Shown here: one piece after another, positions 15,707-23,866 of the stretch
How the letters are laid out: every line of letters starts with the position of its first letter
Numbering within the stretch: the first letter of the stretch is position 1
Assembly (NCBI GenBank): GCA_031279155.1
Contig: JAITJB010000315.1
Span: forward strand, 1-25,089
Source of the DNA: Deltaproteobacteria bacterium
GTDB lineage: Bacteria > Desulfobacterota > Desulfarculia > Adiutricales > Adiutricaceae
Direction: 5' to 3'
Length of the DNA stretch: 25,089 nucleotides
Notes under the pieces: generated by a model
What the model was told of the DNA's origin: nothing
What the model saw: the letters and a program-made list of their open reading frames with translations, nothing else
The model's database searches: none
Made by a program: the position numbers and the translations under genes

Positions 15707-16864
15707 TCAAGCTGGCGCCTGTCCTGTTCGGATGGTTAAAAAGGTTATTTCCGAGGGGTTTAATATTCTCATGGGAAAGCCGCTCCAAAGCCCTAAGCCG
15801 GGGACCACGAGGAGCTTTAAATTTTGAACTTGATAGAACCCTGAGACAAAGCCGCCATTAATTCTTTTAACAGCCGTCTTAAGGATGGGGACCATGCCCC
15901 CGTGGGTGTGCCCTGAGACCTGAAAGATTATGCGATCGTTATGTGCAGCGTTGAGCTTAGCCCGGACTGGACGGTGTTCAAGTAATATTATCGGAAGCTC
16001 TTGGGGGGCGTTCAATAAGCTCTTAGCCAGATCCGGCCCTGGTAGGCTATAGCGGTTACTTTGGGCTGTCAAATCAGTTAACCCGGCTAAGATGAAAGAG
16101 GCGCCTTTGATATTAATGATAACGTGAGAGTTATAGAGCATATCAATGCCCAAACGCCTGAAGACCGGTAGCCACTCAAGGGCCCCTGAGATGTACTCGT
16201 GGTTGCCCATGATGCCGTAAACCCCGTAGGGGGCCTTTAGCTCAGCTAATGGGGCCACGTCAGGCGCGCGATTGACGGTGGTCCCATCGACCATATCGCC
16301 TGGCAGCCAAATGATATCGGGTTTTTGGGCGTTGGTTCGGTCTACGACCTCTTGAACCCATTTTTGGTCAAAAAATTTACAGATATGCATGTCGGCTAAA
16401 ATAGCCACCTTTAGGCCGTCAAGCTCTTGGGGCCAATGATTGAGAAAGACTTCGGTGTTTTTAACTTCAGGTACTTTAGCCGCCCCGTAAAGGCCAAGCC
16501 CGGAGACGAAAAGCGAAATAACGGCTAAGATGATGGCCGCCTTTAGGCCGTAGAGAGCTTTTCGGTATTTTTTCGTTCTTTTAGGCCCAAAAGCTAAAGT
16601 TATTAGCCCAACTAAATCTCTAGCCAATGCGGCCAGAAAGAGCACTAACAGTATTCCTTGAAATAGAGAGGTGCTCAAAAGAAGCCACCTAGGGGCTTCG
16701 ATAGCCCCAACGCCGCCAAAAACGGCCCTCATGATGGCAAATCTGGCCGTCCCCAAAATAGCCAGCATGGTCAGGATAACCCGCGTCCGGACCTTAAGCG
16801 GTAGGGGCAGGATTAAGCGAATAAAAATATAGAGGGCGATTATGAGGCTGATGTTAGCGATCAT
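15707..16864 (-). CDS. Membrane-anchored calcineurin-like metallophosphoesterase
   Basis: The 385-residue product begins with several hydrophobic helices (about 3-22, 28-45, 62-90 and 108-127). A phosphoesterase domain follows with the two-metal motifs LADMH (156-160), GDMVDG (189-194), GNHEY (220-224), LLEHRP (294-299) and GHTHGG (318-323). This is the YkuE/YaeI-like group, some members of which act on UDP-sugar or lipid-linked substrates at the membrane; the substrate here is unknown. The catalytic domain probably faces the periplasm or is membrane-apposed. The RBS is weak (GAAAG). It is probably co-transcribed with the downstream corA. Confidence 0.88.
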   Translation of the reverse strand: MIANISLIIALYIFIRLILPLPLKVRTRVILTMLAILGTARFAIMRAVFGGVGAIEAPRWLLLSTSLFQGILLVLFLAALARDLVGLITLAFGPKRTKKYRKALYGLKAAIILAVISLFVSGLGLYGAAKVPEVKNTEVFLNHWPQELDGLKVAILADMHICKFFDQKWVQEVVDRTNAQKPDIIWLPGDMVDGTTVNRAPDVAPLAELKAPYGVYGIMGNHEYISGALEWLPVFRRLGIDMLYNSHVIINIKGASFILAGLTDLTAQSNRYSLPGPDLAKSLLNAPQELPIILLEHRPVRAKLNAAHNDRIIFQVSGHTHGGMVPILKTAVKRINGGFVSGFYQVQNLKLLVVPGLGLWSGFPMRILNPSEITFLTIRTGQAPA

Positions 16865-16890
16865 GATTTTCTTTCAAGGTTAGTTAGTTT

Positions 16891-16977
16891 AAGAAGTTCA
16901 AGAAGTCAAAAAGTTTAAAGTTTAAAATGTCGAAACGCTCTAAACGCTCTAAGAAGTCTAAATTATCTAAGAAGTCG
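16891..16977. repeat. Degenerate 9-bp tandem repeats
   Basis: Purine-rich 9-mers of the type AAGAAGTCT recur: 16891, 16900, then after a break 16933 and 16942 (AAACGCTCT twice), 16951, 16960 and 16969. They fill nearly the whole gap between the Smr gene and the phosphoesterase gene. On the plus strand they could be read as a Ser-Lys-Lys peptide, but no ribosome site supports that. Confidence 0.6.
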
Positions 16978-16983
16978 AAAATC

Positions 16984-17817
16984 TCAGCCCCTATAGCTCC
17001 TAAGGAGGATGTAGCTGGCCCCTAGGCCGCCGTCAATAGGTTTGGCCGTGGTGAAGGCTAAAATATGTTGCTTAACTTGCCGGTGAAGAAGAAGGTTTTC
17101 TAAGTTTCGCTTGATAACCGATACGCCATCGGGCGAGCGCAGGCCGCGACCATGGATCAACAAAAGGCAATATCGACCTAGATCTAAGCTCCTAGAGATG
17201 AATCGCCTGATGGCCTCTTCGGCCTCTTTAAGGGTCATGCCGTGGAGATCTAGGTGATCTTGGGTGGGGATTTGGCCCTGGCGCAAGCGGGCCATGGTGG
17301 AGGCTGGTAAGCCTTTAACCTGGCCCTCGACGTGTTCATCGCTGTAGGTTAAATCGAACTCGGCTCGGCCGGTCACCAGATCGGTTAAAAAATCCAAGAC
17401 CTCCTGATCTTCGGCTTCCGGGCCGGGCGTTTTCCAATGGGAGGCTGGTTTGGGTTGGGTAAGGTTTCGGCCCTTACCCTGGTTAAGGGGCTGGACCCCG
17501 TCCATGGCCCTCAAGAAAAGGCTCTCATCGGTCGGTTCCTTGTATTGGTTATCCGGGGCGTTAGGGGCTTTATTTTTGGACTTAGATTGATTGGCTAAAT
17601 TGGCGTAGGTAGCTTGACTGGCCCGGTTAGCTTGATTAGCTTTGGCTTTATTCTTAGCTTCCAGGGCTTCTTTGGCCCGGTTTTGTTCGATTAAGCTATC
17701 TCTTAGGGAAGCTAGGCCGGCAAAATGGTTGGCCAGCGGGCTAGCAGGCGGGGACTCAATAAAATCTCTGGCCGAAAGGCTTTTATTTTTACGGTTCTTT
17801 TTGCGGGCGTTGGCCAT
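16984..17817 (-). CDS. Smr-domain protein
   Basis: A 277-residue protein with a C-terminal Smr (small MutS-related) domain: DLHGMTLKEAE (190-200), LLLIHGRGLRS (218-228) and GGLGASYILLR (263-273). These are the nucleic-acid binding/nicking motifs of the family. The first 130 residues are low-complexity and basic, with an Ala/Asn/Lys/Gln-rich stretch (about 48-85), probably a disordered linker. Stand-alone Smr proteins are linked to ribosome rescue or DNA metabolism, and the exact role is unknown. The start ATG has AGGTGA 4 nt upstream. Confidence 0.88.
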   Translation of the reverse strand: MANARKKNRKNKSLSARDFIESPPASPLANHFAGLASLRDSLIEQNRAKEALEAKNKAKANQANRASQATYANLANQSKSKNKAPNAPDNQYKEPTDESLFLRAMDGVQPLNQGKGRNLTQPKPASHWKTPGPEAEDQEVLDFLTDLVTGRAEFDLTYSDEHVEGQVKGLPASTMARLRQGQIPTQDHLDLHGMTLKEAEEAIRRFISRSLDLGRYCLLLIHGRGLRSPDGVSVIKRNLENLLLHRQVKQHILAFTTAKPIDGGLGASYILLRSYRG

Positions 17818-17885
17818 GGAGTCACCTTTTTGGTTAGTTAAAAAGGAGGAAGTCTTAAGGGATAAACAGAGCTTTAAAAAAATAA

Positions 17886-17914
17886 TTGACAGACCAGGAT
17901 AGTTATCTTAAAAT
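17886..17914 (+). promoter_or_regulatory. Sigma-70 promoter of tRNA-Asp
   Basis: TTGACA (17886-17891) and TAAAAT (17909-17914) with an ideal 17-nt spacer. The -10 ends 42 nt before the mature tRNA. Confidence 0.75.
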
Positions 17915-17956
17915 AGCAAATTCAGCGACCAATATTGGTCGCCCTCTCTTGGATTC

Positions 17957-18033
17957 GGGGACGTAGTGAAGCGGTTTAACACGTCTGCCTGTCACGCAGA
18001 AGATCGCGGGTTCAAATCCCGTCGTCCCCGCCA
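17957..18033 (+). tRNA. tRNA-Asp (anticodon GUC)
   Basis: A 77-nt cloverleaf including encoded CCA. The acceptor stem is GGGGACG/CGTCCCC, the anticodon stem TCTGC/GCAGA encloses CTGTCAC with GTC as anticodon, the T arm is GCGGG-TTCAAAT-CCCGT-like, and the discriminator is G. Confidence 0.98.
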
Positions 18034-18088
18034 TGACTTTCTGAAAATGTATTGTATATTACCGATAAGCAAAATTTAAGTCCTATCA

Positions 18089-18120
18089 AAAAAAAACCCC
18101 AAAGATTGGGGCTTTTTTTT
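18089..18120. terminator. Bidirectional intrinsic terminator
   Basis: CCCCAA (18097-18102), loop AGA, TTGGGG (18106-18111), with eight or more A on the left and eight T on the right after C. It ends tRNA-Asp on the plus strand and can end the yggS-side operon on the minus strand. Confidence 0.92.
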
Positions 18121-18144
18121 TGCTTGTTTTGTTTTTGTGGTCGC

Positions 18145-18336
18145 TTAATAACGGCGGGGCGAGGCCTTGGGGGTGAACATCCGGCATCTTGAGCCTGACG
18201 TTCTAAGTACGTGCACATGGGGCAGGTACCTACTTTTGAAACCCATGGCCCGGCAACCGTGGGGTGCGCTTAAATCCCAAGTTACATGGTAGTAGAGACA
18301 GCGCCGGCAATTAGGTGGGGAGGGATCCTTTATCAA
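18145..18336 (-). CDS. Small Cys-rich conserved protein (unknown function)
   Basis: About 63 residues with the pattern CRRCLYYHVTWD, then HGCRAMGFKS and SGSRCRMF. Four spaced Cys suggest a zinc ribbon-like fold. From memory, short proteins of this kind occur in Deltaproteobacteria and are sometimes labelled uracil-DNA glycosylase; nothing here shows glycosylase motifs. The frame is open back to an ATG at 18438 inside yggS, but family members start about ten residues before the first Cys. The TTG at 18334-18336 is therefore preferred, although its ribosome site is poor. It lies just downstream of yggS and ends next to the bidirectional terminator. Confidence 0.65.
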   Translation of the reverse strand: MIKDPSPPNCRRCLYYHVTWDLSAPHGCRAMGFKSRYLPHVHVLRTSGSRCRMFTPKASPRRY

Positions 18337-18355
18337 GTCTGACCATGGGCCGATC

Positions 18356-19054
18356 TTACAGGCGAGATCTAGCCCCGAAGAGGGCGGTTCCGATTCTGAC
18401 GACAGTTGCGCCTTCGCTGATGGCCACGGGAAAATCATCGCTCATGCCCATGCTCAGGCCCTTAAGGTGGGGAGCTACCTTATCTCTGAGCTCCCTTAAG
18501 GCGACAAAATGGGGGCGGGAGACTTCCGGGTCGGGATCGTAGGGCGGCATGGTCATCAAGCCTAAGACGTTTAGAGAGCTAAAGGCGCTCAGTCCATCTA
18601 AAAATGGGGAGAGTTCTAAAGGGGCCAAGCCGCCTTTGGCGTCCTCACCGGAAACATTGACCTGGACGTAGACGTCCATGGTCTTAGAGGAAGCTTTTAG
18701 CCTACTATCGAGTTCAGCGGCCAGATCTAAGCTATCTAAGGCGTGAAAGGTCCCAAAGAGGGTAGAAGCGTATTTGGCCTTGTTAGTCTGAAGGCGACCG
18801 ATAAGGTGCCAGTTAAGATCATCAGGCAGAGAGGGGATTTTTTCCCTGGCTTCTTTGATGTAGCTTTCGCCAAAATCAAATTGCCCGGCTTGGCGGAAGG
18901 CTAAGATGGAGGAAACCGGGAAGGTTTTACTGACGGCTAAGAGCTTAACCTCGCCGCGCTTTCTAGAGCTTTTGGCCAAGGCTTCATCAATTTTTTCATT
19001 GATTTCAAGTAACCTCACTTTAGCCTTGGCTGGATCGGTTAGGGCTTCGGGCAC
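18356..19054 (-). CDS. yggS: YggS-family PLP homeostasis protein
   Basis: The 232-residue product matches the YggS/PLPBP family, single-domain PLP-binding proteins that balance vitamin B6 pools rather than catalyse a known reaction. PLP Lys43 lies in LLAVSKTFP, followed by FGESYIKEAREK (family FGENYVQE), WHLIGRLQTNK, LGLMTM, LSMGMSDDF and the phosphate-binding GATVVRIGTALFG. The start is GTG (19052-19054), only 2 nt after the TGA of the HD-GYP gene, with AGGAAAG upstream. It is therefore in an operon with that gene and the small Cys-rich gene. Confidence 0.94.
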   Translation of the reverse strand: MPEALTDPAKAKVRLLEINEKIDEALAKSSRKRGEVKLLAVSKTFPVSSILAFRQAGQFDFGESYIKEAREKIPSLPDDLNWHLIGRLQTNKAKYASTLFGTFHALDSLDLAAELDSRLKASSKTMDVYVQVNVSGEDAKGGLAPLELSPFLDGLSAFSSLNVLGLMTMPPYDPDPEVSRPHFVALRELRDKVAPHLKGLSMGMSDDFPVAISEGATVVRIGTALFGARSRL

Positions 19055-19056
19055 GG

Positions 19057-20298
19057 TCAGGAGCTTTCCTGGAAATTAAAGTAAGTTGAGGGGTCAAAAC
19101 CAGCCTCACTCGAGGAGATGACCCCGCTGATGGTCCAACCCTGGCTCTCGGCGGGCTTACTTAGATCGACCAGTTTTGGCCTGGTGTAAAGCTGGCGGTT
19201 GGGATCGGCCACAACTTTAACTAGCGGGGTTAAAAGGGAACGGTTATTGACCTCAATGACCACGGCCCAATGGCCAGAATTGAGCTCAACAATGGTGCCT
19301 GGCGGATAGATGCCCACTGATTGGACGAAGCGCTCCACCCATTCCGGCTGAAAGTGAGTTCCCCTCAGGCCGTAAATAAACTTTAAAGCCTCATGGGGCG
19401 GCATGCCCTTGTGGTAGACCCGATCGGAGGTTAAGGCGTCGTAGACGTCAGAAAGGCCGCAAATGGTAGCCAGCGGCGGGATCTGATCGCCTTGGAGGTG
19501 GTCAGGGTAGCCGCTACCGTCGTTGCGCTCGTGGTGGAACCTGGCCACCTGAATAACTTGATCGTTGACGTTTAAGTGCTGCTCGGTAATGATGTCAGCC
19601 GAAAGGGCGGCGTGATTGCGCATGACGGCGAATTCCTCGTCAGTGAGCTTACCGGGCTTGTTGAGGATTTTATCGGGGATGCGGATTTTACCTAGGTCGT
19701 GGAACATGGTGCCTAAGCCTAAGATTTTTAGCTCGGCGTCAGTTAGACCTAAAGTTTTACCGGTGGAAAGCGATAAGACCGAGACGTTTAGCGAGTGGGT
19801 AAAGGTATAGTCGTCGAAGTGTCTAAGCTTAATAAGGGCGGTTAAGGCGTCGCGGTTGCGGGAAACGCTTTCAACTAATTCATCGACGTTTTCTTGGACC
19901 TCGTTGACCTCAATGCGCTTGTTTAATTGACAGGCGGCCACCAAGGCCTTGGAAGTGTCTAAGGCCTTGGAGTAGGCTTTGATAGCCTTGGGGAACTCCA
20001 TCTCCATAGTGACCGTAGGCTCAACGCTCTTGACAGTCTTTACGGGTTGGGAGGGTCCGCGAATAGCCGTGGAAACGACCGGCGCCGGCTTAGGCTTAGG
20101 CGTGGTTTTGGGCGGGGCGACTGATTTATCGGTATCGATAACAACCTCATCAATACCAAAATTAATCAGCTCTTCTATCTCGCTGCGCTCGGTTAAAAGG
20201 CGGCTTTTTGTCTTCCAAGGGTGATTAAACCAGGTGCGCCCAACATCAGCGACAAACATACCGACTTGAAGACTACGTGTAGAAATTTTTTTTAACAT
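19057..20298 (-). CDS. HD-GYP domain protein with N-terminal DUF3391, probable c-di-GMP phosphodiesterase
   Basis: A 413-residue cytoplasmic signalling protein. Residues 1 to about 150 fit DUF3391, including a Pro/Lys-rich segment at 60-90. An HD-GYP domain follows: HSLNVSVLS (168-176), FHDLGKIRIPD with His200-Asp201, HHERNDGSGYP (255-265) and SDVYDALTSDR (283-293). All metal and GYP residues are intact, so hydrolysis of cyclic di-GMP is likely. No receiver or membrane domain is present. It is co-transcribed with yggS. No clear Shine-Dalgarno is seen before the ATG. Confidence 0.92.
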   Translation of the reverse strand: MLKKISTRSLQVGMFVADVGRTWFNHPWKTKSRLLTERSEIEELINFGIDEVVIDTDKSVAPPKTTPKPKPAPVVSTAIRGPSQPVKTVKSVEPTVTMEMEFPKAIKAYSKALDTSKALVAACQLNKRIEVNEVQENVDELVESVSRNRDALTALIKLRHFDDYTFTHSLNVSVLSLSTGKTLGLTDAELKILGLGTMFHDLGKIRIPDKILNKPGKLTDEEFAVMRNHAALSADIITEQHLNVNDQVIQVARFHHERNDGSGYPDHLQGDQIPPLATICGLSDVYDALTSDRVYHKGMPPHEALKFIYGLRGTHFQPEWVERFVQSVGIYPPGTIVELNSGHWAVVIEVNNRSLLTPLVKVVADPNRQLYTRPKLVDLSKPAESQGWTISGVISSSEAGFDPSTYFNFQESS

Positions 20299-20726
20299 TT
20301 GAAATCGAAACTATTTCCCTAAAATCAGAGACGGAAGATGTAGTATTTTGTATTAGATTACCAGTTTAAAGCCGCCAAAACTAAGTCCGTGGGAAAATTG
20401 CTTAAGGCGCCAAGGCCCCCCAAAAAAGCGAAGAAACCCGAATTTTTTAGTTGTGATCAGGGTTTAAATTAGAGGGATTTGATCAAAACGGACTTTTGAC
20501 AGTTCGATCAAACTGGCGTCAGGGAAAACGCCATACGCAATTTTAATTATAGGCTTTTTCCATCTTGAGTCAAGCCGAATAGAAATTTAAAGCGAGAGGA
20601 AAACACTAAATGATAGTCGGCAGAATTGGGATAACTGGTCTTTGTGATATCTTAGGGCAGTTTGATTTTGGGGATATCGATATGTCTTGCCAGCAATAGT
20701 TGAGTAATATATTGATTTTTAAGGTG
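20299..20726. other. Intergenic region between fusA end and HD-GYP gene
   Basis: About 430 bp of AT-rich sequence without a credible gene. It holds three GATCA sites (GATC at 20455, 20481 and 20506, about 25 bp apart). It also holds a small inverted repeat GGCGT/ACGCC near 20515-20532. A promoter for the minus-strand HD-GYP gene should lie here; I see no convincing one. Confidence 0.4.
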
Positions 20727-22793
20727 TTATTTTGAGTTGGCAGGATTTTTTCGATCGACCGTGTCAAAGCGATCGAACTGCATGATAAAAGACCCCCGGC
20801 CCTGGGTTTGGGAGCGTAAAACCGTGGAATAGCCGAAGAGCTCAGCTAAAGGGGCCCGGGCAATGATAACCCTAAAGCCGCCGGCCTGGGCCTGCATGTC
20901 TTCGATGCGGCCCATCCTAGCTGAGAGGTAGCCGATGATGTCGCCAGTAAATTCGTCAGGGGCGGTAATCTCAATGCGGATTAAGGGCTCCATCATGACC
21001 GGGGTAGCTGAGGTCAAGGCCTGCCTTAAGGCCAAGGCGGCGGTCATGCGGATGACGGGCTCTGGCGGTAACCCCTCGCCAATTTCTAGATTTTTGAGTT
21101 TAACTTCCAGATCCGTTAAAGGATAGCCCATGACGGGTCCTGAGTTTTGGCCGTCAACTAAGGTATCGTAAGCGGCGTTAATTAGTTTTTCTGGTAGTTC
21201 AGTTTGCTTGGTAAAATCTTTAATGACCGTAAAACCGGCCCCACGAGCGGTAGGGGTTACGGCTACGGTGACTTTAGCTAAATAGAGGCTACCGGCAAAT
21301 TCGCGGTCAAAGACGGCTTCGGCCTGCGAGGGTTTGGTAATGGTCTCCCGATAGACGACCTGGGTTTTACCGACCCTAGGATTTATACCAAATTCTCGGC
21401 CTAACCTCTGGACTAAGACCTCTAAGTGGAGTTCACCCATGCCAGAGATGACGGTCTGGCCGGTGTCGGGGTCGACCTTGATTTTAAAGGTCGGATCTTC
21501 TTCGGTCATTTTAGTTAGGGCGTCTAAGAGCTTTTGTTGATCCGAGGACGTCTCTGGCTCTACAGCAACCGAGATAACTGGTTCGGCGGCGGTGATAGAT
21601 TCTAGTAAGATAAGGCGATCGGCTGAACAGATGGTGTCGCCGGTAACGGCCGATCTTAAGCCGACCACGCCGACCAGATCGCCGGCAATGGCCGTGGGGA
21701 TTCGGTCGCGTTTGCCGGCGTTAAGCCTTAAAACCCGGCTGACCTTATCTTTTTGGCCGGTCCTGGAGTTTACGACCTCATCGCCTTCATTGAAGCGACC
21801 GCTATAGAGCCTAACAAAGCTCATCTTGCGGCCTTGTTCCATCATTTGGATTTTAAAAACTAGGCCGGCTAGAGGGGCTTTGACCTTTGATTCCACTAAA
21901 ACATCTTCGCCTTGGGGGGTAGTGGCCATTATGGGCGGGAGATCGGTGGGGGCGGGCAGAAAATCGACGATGCCGTCTAAGAGCGGTTGGACGCCCTTGT
22001 TGCGTAAAGCCGCGCCTGAGAAGACCGGCGTTAGCTTAAGTGATATGGTAGCCGCCCTTATGGCTGCTTTAAGTTTTTCTTCGCTGAGCTCACTATCGTT
22101 TAGGTAATCCTCCATGATAGCGTCATCGGCTTCGGCTAAGACCTCTAAAAGTTCACGGCGGCCTTGATTGGCCTCGCTTTCGGCTTGTGGGGGGATGGGC
22201 TCATCGAGCATTTCCGCGCCCAAATTGTTATCGGGCCAGGTGTAGTACCTCTGCCTTAAGCAGTCGATGACGCCTAAAAATTCCCCGTCCGGGGCGTAGG
22301 GCCGGGTAATAATTAATGGCGTAGCCAAAAGGCGCTCGCGCATCTGATCGATAACCCGGTTCATATCAGCCCCAATGCGATCGAGCTTGTTAACGAAAAC
22401 TAGCTTGGGCACCCGGTGCCTATCGGCCTGGCGCCAGACCGTCTCCGATTGGGGCTGGACCCCGCCGACGGCGCAAAAAACTCCCACGGCGCCGTCGAGC
22501 ACTCTTAAGCTGCGCTCAACTTCGATGGTAAAGTCCACGTGACCAGGGGTATCGATGATGTTTATGGTCGCCCCCCGCCAGAGGCAAGAGGTGACCGCGC
22601 TCATGATGGTAATGCCCCTGGCTTGCTCCTCGGGCAAAAAGTCCATGGTCGCCTCACCGTCGTGAACCTCTCCTAGCTTGTGGGTCCGGCCAGTATAATA
22701 GAGTATTCTCTCAGTTAAGGTGGTTTTGCCGGCGTCAATGTGGGCAATGATGCCGATATTGCGCAGTATGGAGCTTTTTGGACCGGTAGTCAT
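20727..22793 (-). CDS. fusA: Elongation factor G (stand-alone copy)
   Basis: A translational GTPase of 688 residues catalysing ribosomal translocation or recycling. The G domain has AHIDAGKTT (17-25), RGITI, DTPGHVD and NKLDRIGAD. The domain II-III boundary is marked by EEDPTFKIKVDPDTGQT and SGMGELHLEV. Domain IV/V follows, with LRSQTQGRG near the C-terminus. It lies outside any ribosomal-protein operon (no rpsL, rpsG or tuf here), 9 nt after purE. It may therefore be a second, EF-G2-like paralogue rather than the only EF-G. The ribosome site is weak (AAGA). Confidence 0.93.
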   Translation of the reverse strand: MTTGPKSSILRNIGIIAHIDAGKTTLTERILYYTGRTHKLGEVHDGEATMDFLPEEQARGITIMSAVTSCLWRGATINIIDTPGHVDFTIEVERSLRVLDGAVGVFCAVGGVQPQSETVWRQADRHRVPKLVFVNKLDRIGADMNRVIDQMRERLLATPLIITRPYAPDGEFLGVIDCLRQRYYTWPDNNLGAEMLDEPIPPQAESEANQGRRELLEVLAEADDAIMEDYLNDSELSEEKLKAAIRAATISLKLTPVFSGAALRNKGVQPLLDGIVDFLPAPTDLPPIMATTPQGEDVLVESKVKAPLAGLVFKIQMMEQGRKMSFVRLYSGRFNEGDEVVNSRTGQKDKVSRVLRLNAGKRDRIPTAIAGDLVGVVGLRSAVTGDTICSADRLILLESITAAEPVISVAVEPETSSDQQKLLDALTKMTEEDPTFKIKVDPDTGQTVISGMGELHLEVLVQRLGREFGINPRVGKTQVVYRETITKPSQAEAVFDREFAGSLYLAKVTVAVTPTARGAGFTVIKDFTKQTELPEKLINAAYDTLVDGQNSGPVMGYPLTDLEVKLKNLEIGEGLPPEPVIRMTAALALRQALTSATPVMMEPLIRIEITAPDEFTGDIIGYLSARMGRIEDMQAQAGGFRVIIARAPLAELFGYSTVLRSQTQGRGSFIMQFDRFDTVDRKNPANSK

Positions 22794-22802
22794 AAGGTAT
22801 TC

Positions 22803-23294
22803 TTAGATCTTTAGATTTTGGGCTTTTTCTTGAACTTTTTTGGCCATGTTTTCCTTGTAGGCCAAAAGAGCCTGGGCCAATTGTGGGTCAAAGAGAGCGA
22901 GTATTTGTACAGCTAAAATGGCGGCGTTATTGGCCGCGTCCAGACCCACCGTAGCTACCGGGACGCCTGGCGGCATCTGAACCGTGGCTAGAAGGGCGTC
23001 GAGACCTTTTAGAGGCGAAGACGATATCGGCACCCCGATGACCGGTAAGGTGGTGCCGCCGGCCATGACCCCGGCTAAATGGGCCGCCCAGCCGGCGCCA
23101 GCTATGATAACTTTAAGACCCCGGTTTATGGCCGATGAAGCGTAATTTGCCGCCCGCTCAGGGGAACGGTGGGCCGAAGCCACAGTAATCTCGTAGGGGA
23201 CGCCAAAGGAGGCCAGGGTTTCGGCGGCTTGGCGCATGACGGTCAGATCGCTATCTGATCCCATGACAATGCCAACTAAGGGAGTATCAGTCAT
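22803..23294 (-). CDS. purE: N5-carboxyaminoimidazole ribonucleotide mutase PurE
   Basis: Purine synthesis enzyme converting N5-CAIR to CAIR; 163 residues, class I PurE size. Motifs are MGSDSD (11-16), SAHRSPER (40-47), GAGWAAHLAGV and the PVIGVPISSSPLKG loop. AGGAGA lies 7 nt before the ATG. fusA follows closely on the same strand. No purK is seen beside it. Confidence 0.96.
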   Translation of the reverse strand: MTDTPLVGIVMGSDSDLTVMRQAAETLASFGVPYEITVASAHRSPERAANYASSAINRGLKVIIAGAGWAAHLAGVMAGGTTLPVIGVPISSSPLKGLDALLATVQMPPGVPVATVGLDAANNAAILAVQILALFDPQLAQALLAYKENMAKKVQEKAQNLKI

Positions 23295-23409
23295 CTTTGA
23301 GTCTCCTACCGGGCTTTGGTTACTTGGCTTATTACCTCAATTTTTGTTTGCGAGCTTTTGGTTGGCCTTAGGCTTGGTATTTTGACTATTTCTAGGTAAC
23401 AATTTAACA

Positions 23410-23437
23410 TTGACATCGCCAGCAACGGCAGTATAAT
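23410..23437 (+). promoter_or_regulatory. Near-consensus sigma-70 promoter
   Basis: Perfect TTGACA (23410-23415) and perfect TATAAT (23432-23437) with a 16-nt spacer, pointing right. Transcription would start near 23444, 420 nt before gmhA. Confidence 0.75.
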
Positions 23438-23443
23438 TATTTT

Positions 23444-23610
23444 TCTGTCCAAAGTATAACAGAGATAAAATCGCTTTAAATCAGATTATTTTAAAGTTTG
23501 CCGTCATAGGTAAAACTTTTCTGTCAATTTGGCTCTCTAAAGCTCTAGCTCAAAACAATGGTCCGCCAACCTTTGGGGGAGGACAGATGTCAAGTACATT
23601 AGGCTTTTTT
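23444..23610 (+). ncRNA. Possible non-coding RNA or long leader
   Basis: From the predicted start of the strong promoter, CTGTCC (23445-23450) can pair with GGACAG (23581-23586), and the adjoining AAAG with CTTT, closing a rod of about 140 nt. The inside holds CTTTAAA/TTTAAAG and GTCC/GGAC hairpins. T6 follows at 23605-23610. No open frame is present. A 6S-like RNA is one option, a gmhA leader another. Confidence 0.3.
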
Positions 23611-23733
23611 ATCTCTGGTGTCAAGCGAGCGGGTAGTGGAAGTACTTGAGATTGACCAATAAACCAACTAAGGTAGCCTTTTTTTGGGAAGGCTAAGCTA
23701 ACTTTTGGCGGGGTTTGGCTTATGGGATAATTG

Positions 23734-23762
23734 TTGACCGTAGGTCAGGAGCGTGATATTAA
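23734..23762 (+). promoter_or_regulatory. Likely sigma-70 promoter for gmhA
   Basis: TTGACC (23734-23739) and TATTAA (23757-23762) with a 17-nt spacer, about 100 nt upstream of the gmhA start. The sequence 23611-23733 shows no gene; it holds an AGCCTT/AAGGCT inverted repeat near 23675-23695. Confidence 0.5.
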
Positions 23763-23866
23763 ATTTAAACCCTGGCCAATGGACGGCAAAACGGCCAACT
23801 TAGTTCCAGAGGCTATTATAACATTGGGGTTTAGAGTCTTAAAAAGCCAACTAAGGAGCTAGTAAT

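Noticed and set aside
16927..17024. Plus-strand 32-codon Ser/Lys peptide starting in the 9-bp repeats
   Set aside because: No Shine-Dalgarno, low complexity, and runs antisense into the Smr gene.
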